The position numbers were made by a program, and so were the translations under genes. The notes under the pieces were generated by a model that did no database searches, was not told the origin of the DNA, and saw only the letters and a list, made by a program, of their open reading frames with translations. A stretch of 64,000 nucleotides of DNA from Pseudomonadota bacterium. GTDB lineage: Bacteria > Pseudomonadota > Alphaproteobacteria > Caulobacterales > Caulobacteraceae. Each line of letters starts with the position of its first letter. The stretch's first letter is position 1. The stretch is from NCBI GenBank assembly GCA_023456105.1, contig JAEYAO010000032.1, forward strand, positions 1 through 64,000, written 5' to 3'. Of the stretch, positions 7,758-15,879 are shown one piece after another.

Positions 7758-8252
7758 TCAGCGGCGACGCTTCTCGAGGAGCGCCTGCATCTGGGCGATC
7801 TCCTCCTGTTGACCACGCACGATGCCGTCGCACAGGGCGATGATCTCCGGATCGGTCAGGGAGGCTTGCTCGCACATCAACACAGCCCCGGAATGGTGCG
7901 GGATCATCGATCGCAGGAATTCGTCGTCGCCAACGAACGCCTGGGTGCGCATGCCGACGAAGCTGCCGACGAAGATCACGACGGCGACCGCTCCAATGAC
8001 CAGGTTCGTTTTGCGCGACGGGTACATGGACCGCATGAAGACGAGCATGAGGACCGCCATCGGCGCGACCATCATCAGGGTCATGTAGACGTTGTTCAAA
8101 TTGAGATAGAAGTGACCGAGCGTGGCGATCATCGTGTACATGACCAGGTACATGATGACGAAATCGAGCGCCAACTCGAGGTACAGGCTCCGATAAGGGC
8201 CGAGTCCACGAGCGTTGCCTTGCCCGCCGTGGTCCATCTGTTGATGAGACAT
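7758..8252 (-). CDS. DUF305 membrane protein
   Basis: A 164-aa protein starting at MSHQQMDHGG, chosen over a longer frame because GAGGA sits 9 bp upstream. Three or so hydrophobic spans (about residues 25-105) are followed by the DUF305 signature: DEFLRSMIPHHSGAVLMCEQA, then DGIVRGQQEEIAQMQALLEK. DUF305 proteins are ferritin-like helical bundles whose HHxxA/M motif binds metal, and they are common in copper islands. It lies 118 bp downstream of copC on the opposite side from the ATPase, all on the minus strand. Confidence 0.9.
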   Translation of the reverse strand: MSHQQMDHGGQGNARGLGPYRSLYLELALDFVIMYLVMYTMIATLGHFYLNLNNVYMTLMMVAPMAVLMLVFMRSMYPSRKTNLVIGAVAVVIFVGSFVGMRTQAFVGDDEFLRSMIPHHSGAVLMCEQASLTDPEIIALCDGIVRGQQEEIAQMQALLEKRRR

Positions 8253-8399
8253 CGTCCGTATCCTCTTCAGAAATTTCAGTTCGTCTTCGCCTGCCGCTGC
8301 GAAAGCCTGGAGACTGCGGTCAGCGTCTGAATCAATCCGGCCCGTCACAGCCGGTTCCTCCCTTGGGTGGGTGGGCGGACTGTTGATTGCCTATCCTGG

Positions 8400-10754
8400 C
8401 TAAAGCCTCACCGCGCGCAGTCTCAGCGCATTGCCGATGACGCTGACCGAGGAGAGCGCCATTGCGAGCGCCGCAAGGGCAGGCGAGAGAAGCCAGCCGA
8501 AGACGGGATAAAGCAGGCCAGCCGCCACGGGGATGCCAAGGGCGTTGTAGCCGAAGGCGAAAACGAGGTTTTGGCGGATGTTGCCCATCACCGCGCGGGA
8601 CAGACGCCGTGCGCGCACGATGCCTTGCAGATCTCCGCCCAGCAGGGTGACGCCGGCGCTTTCGATGGCGACGTCCGAACCCGCCCCCATGGCGACGCCG
8701 ACATCGGCTGCGGCGAGGGCAGGGGCATCGTTGACGCCATCCCCCGCCATGGCGACGATCCGACCCTGCGAACGAAGCTGTTGAACCACAGACGCCTTAT
8801 CCTGCGGCAAAACCTCCGCCTGGACTTCGTCGATGCCGAGGCGCCGCGCGACCGCTTCGGCCGTCGTCCGGTTGTCCCCGGTCATCATCACCAGCCGCAG
8901 GCCGGCCGCTTTCAGCGCGAGGATCGCAGCCGGCGTGGTGGCCTTGATGGGATCGGCGATGCCGATGACCCCGGCCGCCTTTCCGTCGATCGCCACGAAT
9001 ATGGCGGTGGCGCCGTCGTGGCGAAGGGCCTCCGCCTTCGGCTCCAGCGCGGAGACGTCGATCGAAAGCTCGCCGAGAAAACGGGTGTTGCCCAGGGCGA
9101 CCTGGTGGCCCTCAATCGTCCCGCGAACGCCGCGACCGACCGGGCTGTCGAAGTCCGCGGCCTCGGTAAGGGGGATGTCCCGGTCCTTGGCTGCCCGGAC
9201 GATTGCGTCGGCCAACGGATGTTCGCTGCCCCGCTCGAGGCTGGCCGAAAGACGCAGGATGTCCGTTTCCACGAAGCCGAGGGCGGGCAGGATCGCCGTC
9301 ACCGACGGACGGCCCTCCGTCAGGGTGCCGGTCTTGTCCAGAACGAGAGTGTCGACCTTCTCGAAGCGTTCGAGCGCCTCGGCGTTCTTGATCAGGACGC
9401 CGGCGTGGGCGCCACGTCCCACCCCGACCATGATCGAGATCGGCGTCGCCAGACCCAACGCACAGGGACAGGCGATGATGAGCACCGAAACGGCGGCGAC
9501 CAGGGCGTAGGACAAACGGGGCTCGGGACCGACCAGGCCCCAGACGACGGCGGCGAGCAGGGCGATCGCGATCACCGTGGGAACGAACCATCCGGAGACC
9601 GTATCGGCCAGCCGCTGGATCGGGGCGCGACTGCGCTGGGCCTGGGCCACCATCTGGACGATCTGCGCCAGCAGGGTGTCGGCGCCCACCTTGTCGGCGC
9701 GCATGATGAAGGATCCGGTCTTGTTGAGCGCGCCGGCCACGACGCGGTCGCCGACATCCTTGGTCACCGGCATGGACTCGCCGGTCACCATGGATTCGTC
9801 GACAGCGACCCGACCCTCCAGGAGTTCGCCATCGACCGGGATCTTCTCTCCGGGCCTTACCCGCAGGCGGTCGCTGACGGCGATCTGGTCAAGCGAGACA
9901 TCTTCATCGATGCCGTCCGCCCGGATTCGGCGCGCGGTCTTGGGCGTGAGGTCCAGCAGGGCGCGGATCGCGCCCGACGTCTGTTCGCGGGCGCGCAGTT
10001 CCAGAATCTGCCCAACGAGGACCAGCACGGTGATGACCGCCGCCGCCTCGAAATACACCGGCGCACTGCCGTCGGCCTTCAGGAAGGCGGGCGGGAACAG
10101 GGTTGGCGCGACGACGGCCACGACGCTGTAAAGCCATGCCACGCCGACCCCCATGGCGATCAGGGTGAACATATTCAGCCGCCGGGTGCGCAGCGATGTC
10201 CAGCCGCGCTCGAAGAAGGGCCAGCCGCACCAGAGAACCACGGGGGTCGCCAAAGCGAATTGGATCCAGTTCGACATCTGGCCCGGGATGAACATGTGGA
10301 GATTGGCCAGGTGTCCGCCCATTTCCAGGGCGAAGACCGGCAGGGTCAGGACCAGACCGACCCAGAAGCGTCTGGTGAAGTCGATCAGCTCGTGGTTGGG
10401 CGGGGCCTCCGCCGTGACCGTCTCCGGCTCAAGCGCCATGCCGCAGATCGGGCAGGAGCCTGGGCCTTCCTGCCGGATCTCGGGGTGCATCGGGCAGGTG
10501 TAGATGGCGCCGGGAACGGCCGGCTCGGCCTCCACGGGAGGGTTCAGGTAACGCATCGGATCGCCGATGAATTTGGTCCGGCACCCCGCCGAGCAGAAGA
10601 AATAGTCCTGACCGTCATGACTGGCTCGGTGAGCGGTGGCCGTCGGATCGACCGACATGCCGCAGACGGGATCCTTGACCGTTGCCGCGCCATCCGAGGC
10701 CTTCGCCCCGTAGCAGGCGTGACCCGAGGCATGATTGTGAGGATGCGTGGACAT
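8400..10754 (-). CDS. Cu(I)-exporting P1B-type ATPase with YHS and heavy-metal-binding domains
   Basis: A 784-aa copper-translocating ATPase (CopA/ActP/CopF type). The start at MSTHPHNH is chosen for GGAGAGAG just upstream. In order: a His-rich N-terminus; a YHS domain (VKDPVCGMSVDPTATAHR, about 27-70); a heavy-metal-binding zinc-ribbon-like segment (YTCPMHPEI, CPICGM, about 84-108); eight spans with the Cu(I) motif CPCALGLATP; the phosphorylation site DKTGTLTEG; MTGDN; and GDGVNDAPAL. It has no classical CxxC ferredoxin-like domain. It is divergently transcribed from csoR across two CsoR-type operators, so Cu(I)-dependent derepression is expected. The gene name is ambiguous in the literature (copA or actP), so none is given. 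Confidence 0.97.
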   Translation of the reverse strand: MSTHPHNHASGHACYGAKASDGAATVKDPVCGMSVDPTATAHRASHDGQDYFFCSAGCRTKFIGDPMRYLNPPVEAEPAVPGAIYTCPMHPEIRQEGPGSCPICGMALEPETVTAEAPPNHELIDFTRRFWVGLVLTLPVFALEMGGHLANLHMFIPGQMSNWIQFALATPVVLWCGWPFFERGWTSLRTRRLNMFTLIAMGVGVAWLYSVVAVVAPTLFPPAFLKADGSAPVYFEAAAVITVLVLVGQILELRAREQTSGAIRALLDLTPKTARRIRADGIDEDVSLDQIAVSDRLRVRPGEKIPVDGELLEGRVAVDESMVTGESMPVTKDVGDRVVAGALNKTGSFIMRADKVGADTLLAQIVQMVAQAQRSRAPIQRLADTVSGWFVPTVIAIALLAAVVWGLVGPEPRLSYALVAAVSVLIIACPCALGLATPISIMVGVGRGAHAGVLIKNAEALERFEKVDTLVLDKTGTLTEGRPSVTAILPALGFVETDILRLSASLERGSEHPLADAIVRAAKDRDIPLTEAADFDSPVGRGVRGTIEGHQVALGNTRFLGELSIDVSALEPKAEALRHDGATAIFVAIDGKAAGVIGIADPIKATTPAAILALKAAGLRLVMMTGDNRTTAEAVARRLGIDEVQAEVLPQDKASVVQQLRSQGRIVAMAGDGVNDAPALAAADVGVAMGAGSDVAIESAGVTLLGGDLQGIVRARRLSRAVMGNIRQNLVFAFGYNALGIPVAAGLLYPVFGWLLSPALAALAMALSSVSVIGNALRLRAVRL

Positions 10755-10785
10755 GTCGCTCTCTCCGGCTGACCGAAGAGCTAAC

Positions 10786-10829
10786 ATATACCCATGCGGG
10801 GTATATCGCAAGATACCCGTCTGGGGTAT
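10786..10829. promoter_or_regulatory. Two CsoR-type operators in the divergent csoR/ATPase promoter
   Basis: Site 1 at 10786-10806 is ATATACCC-N5-GGGTATAT, a perfect 8-bp inverted repeat. Site 2 at 10813-10829 is ATACCC-N5-GGGTAT with the same 5-bp spacer. The centres are 25 bp apart. G-tract pseudopalindromes of this form are bound by CsoR-family repressors. They lie 32-75 bp upstream of the ATPase ATG and 28-71 bp upstream of the csoR ATG, so one repressor can shut both promoters. Confidence 0.85.
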
Positions 10830-10856
10830 ATGGGGGTGCTCAGGAGAACAGGCCCC

Positions 10857-11132
10857 ATGCAAACCGACACGAAACCCAAAGTCCTCAACAGGCTCAGCCG
10901 GATCGAAGGCCAGGTGCGGGGAATCTCCCGCATGGTTGAAGATGACCGGTATTGCGTCGACTTGCTGACCCAACTTCAGGCCGTTCGAGCCGCGCTCCAT
11001 CGCGTGGAGACCGAAGTGCTACGGGATCACCTCGACCACTGCGTCATGGGCGCTATGACCGGCGACGATCCCGAGGATCGCAAGGCAAAGGCCGGCGAGC
11101 TGATCGAGCTCTTGGCGCGGGCCGGACGGTAG
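10857..11132 (+). CDS. csoR: CsoR-type copper-sensing transcriptional repressor
   Basis: A 91-aa all-helical regulator of the CsoR/RcnR/FrmR family. The start at MQTDTKPKV is chosen because AGGAG lies about 10 bp upstream; a longer in-frame start would run through the operator. The Cu(I) ligands are present with CsoR spacing: Cys33, His58 and Cys62 (25 and 4 residues apart, as in the M. tuberculosis protein). This separates it from nickel (RcnR) and formaldehyde (FrmR) members. DNA binding should be released by Cu(I). It shares its promoter region with the divergent ATPase and is followed 58 bp later by a DUF305 lipoprotein that may be co-transcribed. Confidence 0.92.
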   Translation: MQTDTKPKVLNRLSRIEGQVRGISRMVEDDRYCVDLLTQLQAVRAALHRVETEVLRDHLDHCVMGAMTGDDPEDRKAKAGELIELLARAGR

Positions 11133-11190
11133 AGTTGGCGGAACGAATGGGCCCTCCTGGTCGCTAACGTCGGGATCCCAAGGAGCCGTC

Positions 11191-11616
11191 ATGAAACGCA
11201 TCAGCCTCGTCCTCGCCGCCTGCGCCTTGGCTACGGCCTGTTCCCCGCAAGCCGAAGAGCCCGCCGTAGCCGCGCCTGAGGCCCCCGCAGCGGCGGACGC
11301 CCATGGCGGAATGGAGGGCGGCATGGCTGCGCCTGCGCCCGGCGACTCCGTCGCCACCCAAGGCTACAAGGCCTCGATGAACACGATGATGGAGGCGATG
11401 CCCGCCTTCACCGGGGACGCGGACATCAAGCTCATGAAGCAGATGCGAGGTCACCACGTCGCCGCCGTCTCGATGGCCCGTGTGGAGCTCGCGCAAGGCA
11501 AGGACGCCCAAGCGCGGAACCTGGCCCAGGAGGTGATCACGGCGCAGGAGCGCGAAATCACCCTGATCGACGCCTGGCTCGCCCAGAAGGGAGCGTCGGC
11601 GGCTCCCGCCGCCTGA
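11191..11616 (+). CDS. DUF305 lipoprotein
   Basis: A 141-aa predicted lipoprotein: signal peptide with lipobox LATAC (Cys17), an Ala/Pro/Glu/Met-rich linker to about residue 50, then a DUF305 helical domain with KLMKQMRGHHVAAVSMARVELA and TAQEREITLIDAWLAQ. The HHxxA motif is the likely metal site. It is the second DUF305 protein in this cluster; the other, at 7758, is an inner-membrane form. It is on the same strand as csoR and likely under the same copper control. Confidence 0.88.
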   Translation: MKRISLVLAACALATACSPQAEEPAVAAPEAPAAADAHGGMEGGMAAPAPGDSVATQGYKASMNTMMEAMPAFTGDADIKLMKQMRGHHVAAVSMARVELAQGKDAQARNLAQEVITAQEREITLIDAWLAQKGASAAPAA

Positions 11617-11832
11617 TCGCGAGATCAGCGCACCGCGTCCGGACCGACAGACGTGCGAAATCGGCCAACTGTCGACCTCGTGGCCAAAGTCCATGGTCTC
11701 GACGGAGAGTATAGCCCAGCGACCCTTAAACTCGGCTGTCGCTACTCTGCGATCTTTTAGGCGGCAGTCGTCAAAGATCAGGTCGTCACCGATGCCTGAA
11801 CTGCCGCACCCGCAGACGAGCGGGCTTGAACA

Positions 11833-11866
11833 TTTCCATATTTCGACTAATTTGGAAATATGGAAA
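11833..11866. promoter_or_regulatory. ArsR operator covering the arsR start codon
   Basis: A perfect 12-bp inverted repeat, TTTCCATATTTC at 11833-11844 and GAAATATGGAAA at 11855-11866, separated by 10 bp. The arsR ATG (11860-11862) lies inside the right arm. AT-rich dyads like this are the usual ArsR/SmtB binding sites. The 216 bp before it (11617-11832) show no gene. Confidence 0.85.
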
Positions 11867-12195
11867 CCGAAGTTTCGATTCTCGCTCTCGCCGCCTTGGC
11901 GCAATCGACGCGGCTGGAGGCGTTTCGCCTCCTCGTGCGTCACGAACCCGATGGTCTGCCGGCCGGTGACATCTCCAACTATCTGGTGATCCCGGCCAAC
12001 ACCCTGTCGTCCCATCTCGGCGTCCTGACGCGCGCGGGGTTGATCAGGTCGGAGCGGCGCAGCCGGTCTATCATCTACCGGGCCGACCTGGATCGGCTTC
12101 GCGACCTGGTCCTCTTCCTGCTCAAGGACTGCTGCGGGGGCAGGGCGGACCTGTGCGAACCCCTGCTGGCTGAACTCGCGCCCTGTTGCCCCTAA
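11860..12195 (+). CDS. arsR: ArsR-family arsenic-responsive repressor
   Basis: A 111-aa winged-helix repressor (LAALAQSTRLEAFRLLVRHEP, then ISNYLVIPANTLSSHLGVLTRAGLI). The classical CVC metal site in the DNA-reading helix is absent. Instead cysteines are clustered at the C-terminus (DCCGGRADLC, ending APCCP), the arrangement known for Acidithiobacillus-type ArsR proteins that bind As(III) there. It heads arsR-arsC-acr3-arsN2-arsH, all on the plus strand with 0-7 bp gaps or short overlaps. The operator at its own start codon implies autoregulation. Confidence 0.95.
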   Translation: METEVSILALAALAQSTRLEAFRLLVRHEPDGLPAGDISNYLVIPANTLSSHLGVLTRAGLIRSERRSRSIIYRADLDRLRDLVLFLLKDCCGGRADLCEPLLAELAPCCP

Positions 12196-12202
12196 GGATC
12201 CC

Positions 12203-12628
12203 GTGGACATCGTCATCTATCACAACCCCGCCTGCGGGACGTCGCGCAACGCGCTCGAGCTGATCCGCCACGTCGGCATCGAGCCGCATGTCGTGCAGTA
12301 TCTGAAGACCCCGCCGTCGCGGACCATGGTCGCTTGGCTGGCCGAACGGGCCGGCAAGCCGCTGCGCAATCTGTTGCGCGAGAAGGGCACGCCCTTCGCC
12401 GAACTGGGCCTAGGGGACCCGGGCCTGACGGACGATCAGTTGCTCGATGCGATCGAGGCCCATCCGATCCTGCTCAATCGCCCGATCGTCGTCAGTCCGC
12501 TCGGCGTCGGCCTGTGCCGACCGTCCGAGGCCGTTCTGGACCTCCTGCCCGCCGATGATCTCAAGCCCTTCACCAAGGAGGACGGCGAGGTCGTCATCGA
12601 CGCCGCCGGCCAGCGGGTGAAGCGATGA
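12203..12628 (+). CDS. arsC: Arsenate reductase (glutaredoxin-dependent) ArsC
   Basis: A 141-aa ArsC that reduces arsenate to arsenite with glutathione and glutaredoxin. The catalytic cysteine is Cys11 in YHNPACGTSRNAL. Later conserved parts include LKTPPSRTMVAWL, and LLNRPIVVSPLG with a phosphate/arsenate-binding Arg. It starts at GTG 7 bp after arsR. Its last codons overlap acr3 by 4 bp. The product is exported by the next gene. Confidence 0.96.
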   Translation: MDIVIYHNPACGTSRNALELIRHVGIEPHVVQYLKTPPSRTMVAWLAERAGKPLRNLLREKGTPFAELGLGDPGLTDDQLLDAIEAHPILLNRPIVVSPLGVGLCRPSEAVLDLLPADDLKPFTKEDGEVVIDAAGQRVKR

Positions 12629-13710
12629 TCGACACCCGCGTGGAGGACGCTGCGCCGCGTCGCCTGTCCTTCCTCGACCGCTGGCTGACGCTGTGGATCT
12701 TCGTGGCCATGGGCCTGGGCGTGGCTATGGGGACGCTGGCGCCGGGCCTGCCGACCTGGGTCGACAGCCTCTCAATCGGCACGACCAATATCCCGATCGC
12801 CATCGGTCTGATCCTGATGATGTACCCGCCGCTGGCCAAGGTCCGGTACGAGGAACTGCCGCGCGTCTTCGCCGACAAGCGGGTCCTGGCCCTGTCCTTG
12901 TTCCAGAACTGGGTGCTGGGCCCGGTGCTGATGTTCGCCCTGGCGGTGATCTTCCTGCGTGATCAGCCGGAATACATGCCCGGCGTCATCCTGATCGGGC
13001 TGGCGCGCTGTATCGCCATGGTCCTGGTCTGGAACCAGCTGGCGCGGGGCGACAACCAGTATGTCGCCGGCCTCGTAGCCTTCAACTCGATCTTCCAGAT
13101 CCTGTTCTTCAACCTTTATGCCTGGATCTTCCTCACCGTCCTGCCGCCCCTGTTCGGCCTGCAGGGCAGCGTGGTGGACGTCAGCGTCTGGACCATCGCC
13201 GGCGCGGTGCTCGTCTACCTTGGCCTACCGTTCCTAGCCGGCTTCCTGACCCGACGCAGCCTGATCGCTCGCCGCGGCGCCGACTGGTACGAGCGGCGCT
13301 TCCTGCCGCGCATCGGGCCGATCACCCTGATCGCTCTGCTGTTCACCATCGTGGTCATGTTCAGCCTCAAGGGCGGGGAGGTGGTGGCTTTGCCGCTGGA
13401 CGCCCTGCGCATCGCCATTCCCCTGACGATCTACTTCCTCGTCATGTTCGTGGTGAGCTTCCTCATGGGCAAGCTGATCGAAGCCGACTATCCGCGCACC
13501 ACCGCCCTGGCCTTCACCGCGGCCTCGAACAATTTCGAACTGGCCATCGCGGTGGCCATCGCGGCCTTCGGCCTGACCTCGCCGGTCGCCTTCGCGGCCG
13601 TCATCGGCCCCCTTGTCGAGGTGCCGGTGTTGATCCTGCTCGTGTCGGTCGCGCTCTGGATGGGCCGACGCTGGTTCCCGGACACGGCCCCGCCGAAGGA
13701 CGCCGGCTGA
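12625..13710 (+). CDS. acr3: ACR3-family arsenite efflux transporter
   Basis: A 361-aa membrane transporter with about ten spans, of the ACR3 (not ArsB) family, that extrudes arsenite. Typical features are LSFLDRWLTLWIFVAMGLGV at the N-terminus, GLARCIAMVLVWNQLA with the essential Cys in span 4, and the C-terminal ALAFTAASNNFELAIAVAIA block. It is coupled to arsC upstream (ATGA overlap) and to the acetyltransferase downstream (1-bp overlap at 13710). It is sometimes annotated as arsB. Confidence 0.95.
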   Translation: MIDTRVEDAAPRRLSFLDRWLTLWIFVAMGLGVAMGTLAPGLPTWVDSLSIGTTNIPIAIGLILMMYPPLAKVRYEELPRVFADKRVLALSLFQNWVLGPVLMFALAVIFLRDQPEYMPGVILIGLARCIAMVLVWNQLARGDNQYVAGLVAFNSIFQILFFNLYAWIFLTVLPPLFGLQGSVVDVSVWTIAGAVLVYLGLPFLAGFLTRRSLIARRGADWYERRFLPRIGPITLIALLFTIVVMFSLKGGEVVALPLDALRIAIPLTIYFLVMFVVSFLMGKLIEADYPRTTALAFTAASNNFELAIAVAIAAFGLTSPVAFAAVIGPLVEVPVLILLVSVALWMGRRWFPDTAPPKDAG

Positions 13711-14126
13711 TGGTCAGTCTGCATTTGGTCGACTCGACCGATGTCGATCTGATCGCGGCCCTGCGTGGCGAGAACCTGCCTGAGCCGGGCGCCGGGCGAT
13801 ACTTCAGCGCCGACCACTACGGCGCGGTCATCGGCTACGGCGGGCTGGAAGGGGACCGGCGCGACCTGCTGCTGCGCTCCCTGGTCGTACTTGCCGACCA
13901 GAAGGCCCGCGGCCTGGGAAGTCGGGTGCTGGCCGCCGCCGAGACCACCGCCGGCGACCTGGGCGCTGCACGTCTGCACCTGCTCACCACGACGGCCGAG
14001 CGCTTCTTCACCGGGCGCGGCTTTGTCGCCGCCGATCGTGAGTCCGCGCCGCCCGCGATCCGGCAAACTCGCGAGTTCGCGGACCTCTGCCCGGCGTCTG
14101 CCGTCTATTTGACCAAGGACCTTTGA
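13710..14126 (+). CDS. arsN2: Arsenic-cluster GNAT acetyltransferase ArsN2
   Basis: A 138-aa GNAT-fold protein. The acetyl-CoA-binding loop is degenerate but recognisable (LVVLADQKARGLGSRVLAAAE, about 66-86), followed by LHLLTTTAERFFTGRGFVAADR, a common GNAT C-terminal motif. Short GNAT proteins in this position of ars operons are named ArsN2; some ArsN proteins acetylate arsenical antibiotics, but the ArsN2 substrate is not established. It overlaps acr3 by 1 bp and abuts arsH. Confidence 0.88.
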   Translation: MVSLHLVDSTDVDLIAALRGENLPEPGAGRYFSADHYGAVIGYGGLEGDRRDLLLRSLVVLADQKARGLGSRVLAAAETTAGDLGAARLHLLTTTAERFFTGRGFVAADRESAPPAIRQTREFADLCPASAVYLTKDL

Positions 14127-14879
14127 ATGACCTTCACCCGTCTGCGTTCGCTGCCGGATCCGGATAACCTGCCGGCCCTGGACGCGGCCTATCTGTCCGC
14201 CGAGCCCGCCCGGGGATTGGGCTCGACCGACCCGGCGCCGCGGATCCTTCTCTTGTACGGATCGCTGCGCGAGCGGTCGTATTCGCGGCTCTGCGTCGAG
14301 GAAGCGGCCCGCCTACTGCAGCGCATGGGATGCGAGACCCGCATCTTCGACCCCTCCGACCTCCCCCTGCCGGGCGCGCCCGGCGACGACGACCACCCGG
14401 CGGTGCGCGAGTTGCGCGAACACGCCTTCTGGTCGGAGGGCATGGTCTGGTGCAGTCCGGAACGGCACGGCCAGGTCTCCGGGCTGATGAAGCTGCAGAT
14501 CGATCACCTGCCATTGAGCCAGGGCGGCATGCGCCCGACGCAGGGCCGGACCCTCGCCGTCATGCAGGTGTCGGGCGGGTCGCAGAGCTTCAACGCCGTC
14601 AACACCCTGCGCCTTCTGGGCCGCTGGATGCGGATGATCACCATCCCCAACCAGTCGAGCGTGGCCAAGGCCTTCCAGGAGTTCGACGGGGCCGGCCGGA
14701 TGAAGCCCTCGGCCTACTATGAGCGGATCGTCGACGTGATGGAGGAACTGGTGCGCTTCACCATTCTGGTCCGGCCCCACGCCGTCCAGCTCGTCGATCG
14801 GTATTCCGAACGAAAGGCGGAGGGCGTTCCGGTCGACGCCGCGTCCGATTTGTCATCCATCGCCATCGCGGCACAATGA
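14127..14879 (+). CDS. arsH: ArsH, NADPH-dependent FMN reductase
   Basis: A 250-aa flavoprotein of the ArsH family. The FMN phosphate-binding loop is LLYGSLRERSYSRLCVEEA (about 35-53), with the ArsH-specific downstream blocks WCSPERHGQVSGLMKLQIDHLPLS and MQVSGGSQSFNAVNTLR. Known members oxidise trivalent organoarsenicals or reduce quinones and protect against arsenic. It starts directly after the arsN2 stop and ends the ars operon. Confidence 0.96.
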   Translation: MTFTRLRSLPDPDNLPALDAAYLSAEPARGLGSTDPAPRILLLYGSLRERSYSRLCVEEAARLLQRMGCETRIFDPSDLPLPGAPGDDDHPAVRELREHAFWSEGMVWCSPERHGQVSGLMKLQIDHLPLSQGGMRPTQGRTLAVMQVSGGSQSFNAVNTLRLLGRWMRMITIPNQSSVAKAFQEFDGAGRMKPSAYYERIVDVMEELVRFTILVRPHAVQLVDRYSERKAEGVPVDAASDLSSIAIAAQ

Positions 14880-15203
14880 GGTGCCGGGATCGGCGCAGTT
14901 AAGCTCGGTCATCGAACCCAAGCTCATGTCTGGTTCTCGCAACTTCGCCAATGACCGCTGTTGGCGCATCCTTGCCCTTGACTGTGCGAGATTGATCGTC
15001 GCTCGCTTCCGTGGACAACCAAGGGCACCGTTGGCTCGGCGGAACAGCTGGGACGGGTCAGGGAGAATTGCTCCGTGGAATATCAGGCGTGGAGCGGACC
15101 GGGCGCGATGCGACCGGTCTGGTCGGCGACCTACATCGACCACCATCGTAAGGGGCGATAGATCGCTTCGAAGGGTAGAACCCAACGTCGAGTCACGACT
15201 GGA
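14880..15203. other. 324-bp gap without a supported gene
   Basis: Short frames exist on both strands, but none shows a signal peptide, recognisable motif or ribosome binding site. Codon-position GC is not as strong as in the flanking genes. It separates the ars operon from the recombinase module and may contain one boundary of a mobile unit; no clear repeat shared with the far side was found by eye. Confidence 0.4.
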
Positions 15204-15776
15204 CTAGGCGCGTGCCGAAGGTGGGATGACCGTCACGAGCGGCTGGCTGATGGTGGAGGCTATTCGTTTCGCCACGGCCGCCAGCTTCACGACGCTTTCA
15301 ACCTCGTCGTCCTCGCCGAACGATTCCGCATCGATGTCGCTGACCAAGTCGACCGAGCCCCCCTGGGCGATTCCAAAAGCGAACGCGGGCCCGGTCAAGC
15401 CGGCCATTTCTCGCAGCCCTCCGTCATCGGCCAGGACTCGATCACGATAGCTGTCGGCATTTTTCGTGTCGCCCGCGACGGTCCAGGTCTCGGGATGGTC
15501 GGATAATGCCAACCAGATCACGCTCGGGGCTGCTTCTTCGGCGATAGATCGGCTCAGAAGTGGCCCCAGTCCGACGTCGCGCAGTACGACCATTATTCGG
15601 ATGGCCGCCAGTTCGCGTGGACTGAACAGCGCCATGTCGCTGGTCCTCGGCGCGATATGCCCCGCCTGACGCCAGTTCCGTTGCATTGCCGGCGAGAGCC
15701 CCGTGCAAAGCGCGGTTTGCGCGGGCGTGAACAAGCCTTCTCGAAAAACGAAGGCGCCGTGAGTACCGGTTGACAT
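15204..15776 (-). CDS. MerR-like HTH protein, divergent from the recombinase operon
   Basis: A 190-aa protein whose N-terminal third resembles a MerR-type winged helix (FTPAQTALCTGLSPAMQRNWRQAGHIAPR, then FSPRELAAIRIMVVLRDVGLG). The C-terminal part has no family I recognise and no cysteine metal site. It is read away from the five-ORF recombinase operon; the 103-bp space between them contains a 5-5-5 palindrome. The likely role is control of the recombinase genes. Gene order and HTH pattern are seen; the function is inferred. Confidence 0.65.
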   Translation of the reverse strand: MSTGTHGAFVFREGLFTPAQTALCTGLSPAMQRNWRQAGHIAPRTSDMALFSPRELAAIRIMVVLRDVGLGPLLSRSIAEEAAPSVIWLALSDHPETWTVAGDTKNADSYRDRVLADDGGLREMAGLTGPAFAFGIAQGGSVDLVSDIDAESFGEDDEVESVVKLAAVAKRIASTISQPLVTVIPPSARA

Positions 15777-15784
15777 TCTAATAC

Positions 15785-15799
15785 CGTAGTGAGACTACG
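15785..15799. promoter_or_regulatory. Palindrome between the HTH gene and the recombinase operon
   Basis: CGTAG-TGAGA-CTACG, a perfect 5-bp inverted repeat with a 5-bp spacer, 9 bp upstream of the HTH gene's ATG and 80 bp upstream of the first recombinase-operon gene. A plausible operator for the HTH protein; no binding evidence. Confidence 0.45.
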
Positions 15800-15879
15800 C
15801 CTTCAACAATACCGCTGCAGATGACGGCGCGAAGGTGCGCCATCGTCAGTGGCTATATGAAGGAGTCCTGAGAATCAAT

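Noticed and set aside
8367..10772. 800-codon open frame on the plus strand opposite the copper ATPase
   Set aside because: Low-complexity His/Asp/Gly/Arg product typical of antisense to a GC-rich gene; no start site or motif.
14880..15203. Two overlapping open frames of about 110 codons after arsH
   Set aside because: No ribosome binding site, motif or hydrophobic pattern on either strand; treated as intergenic.
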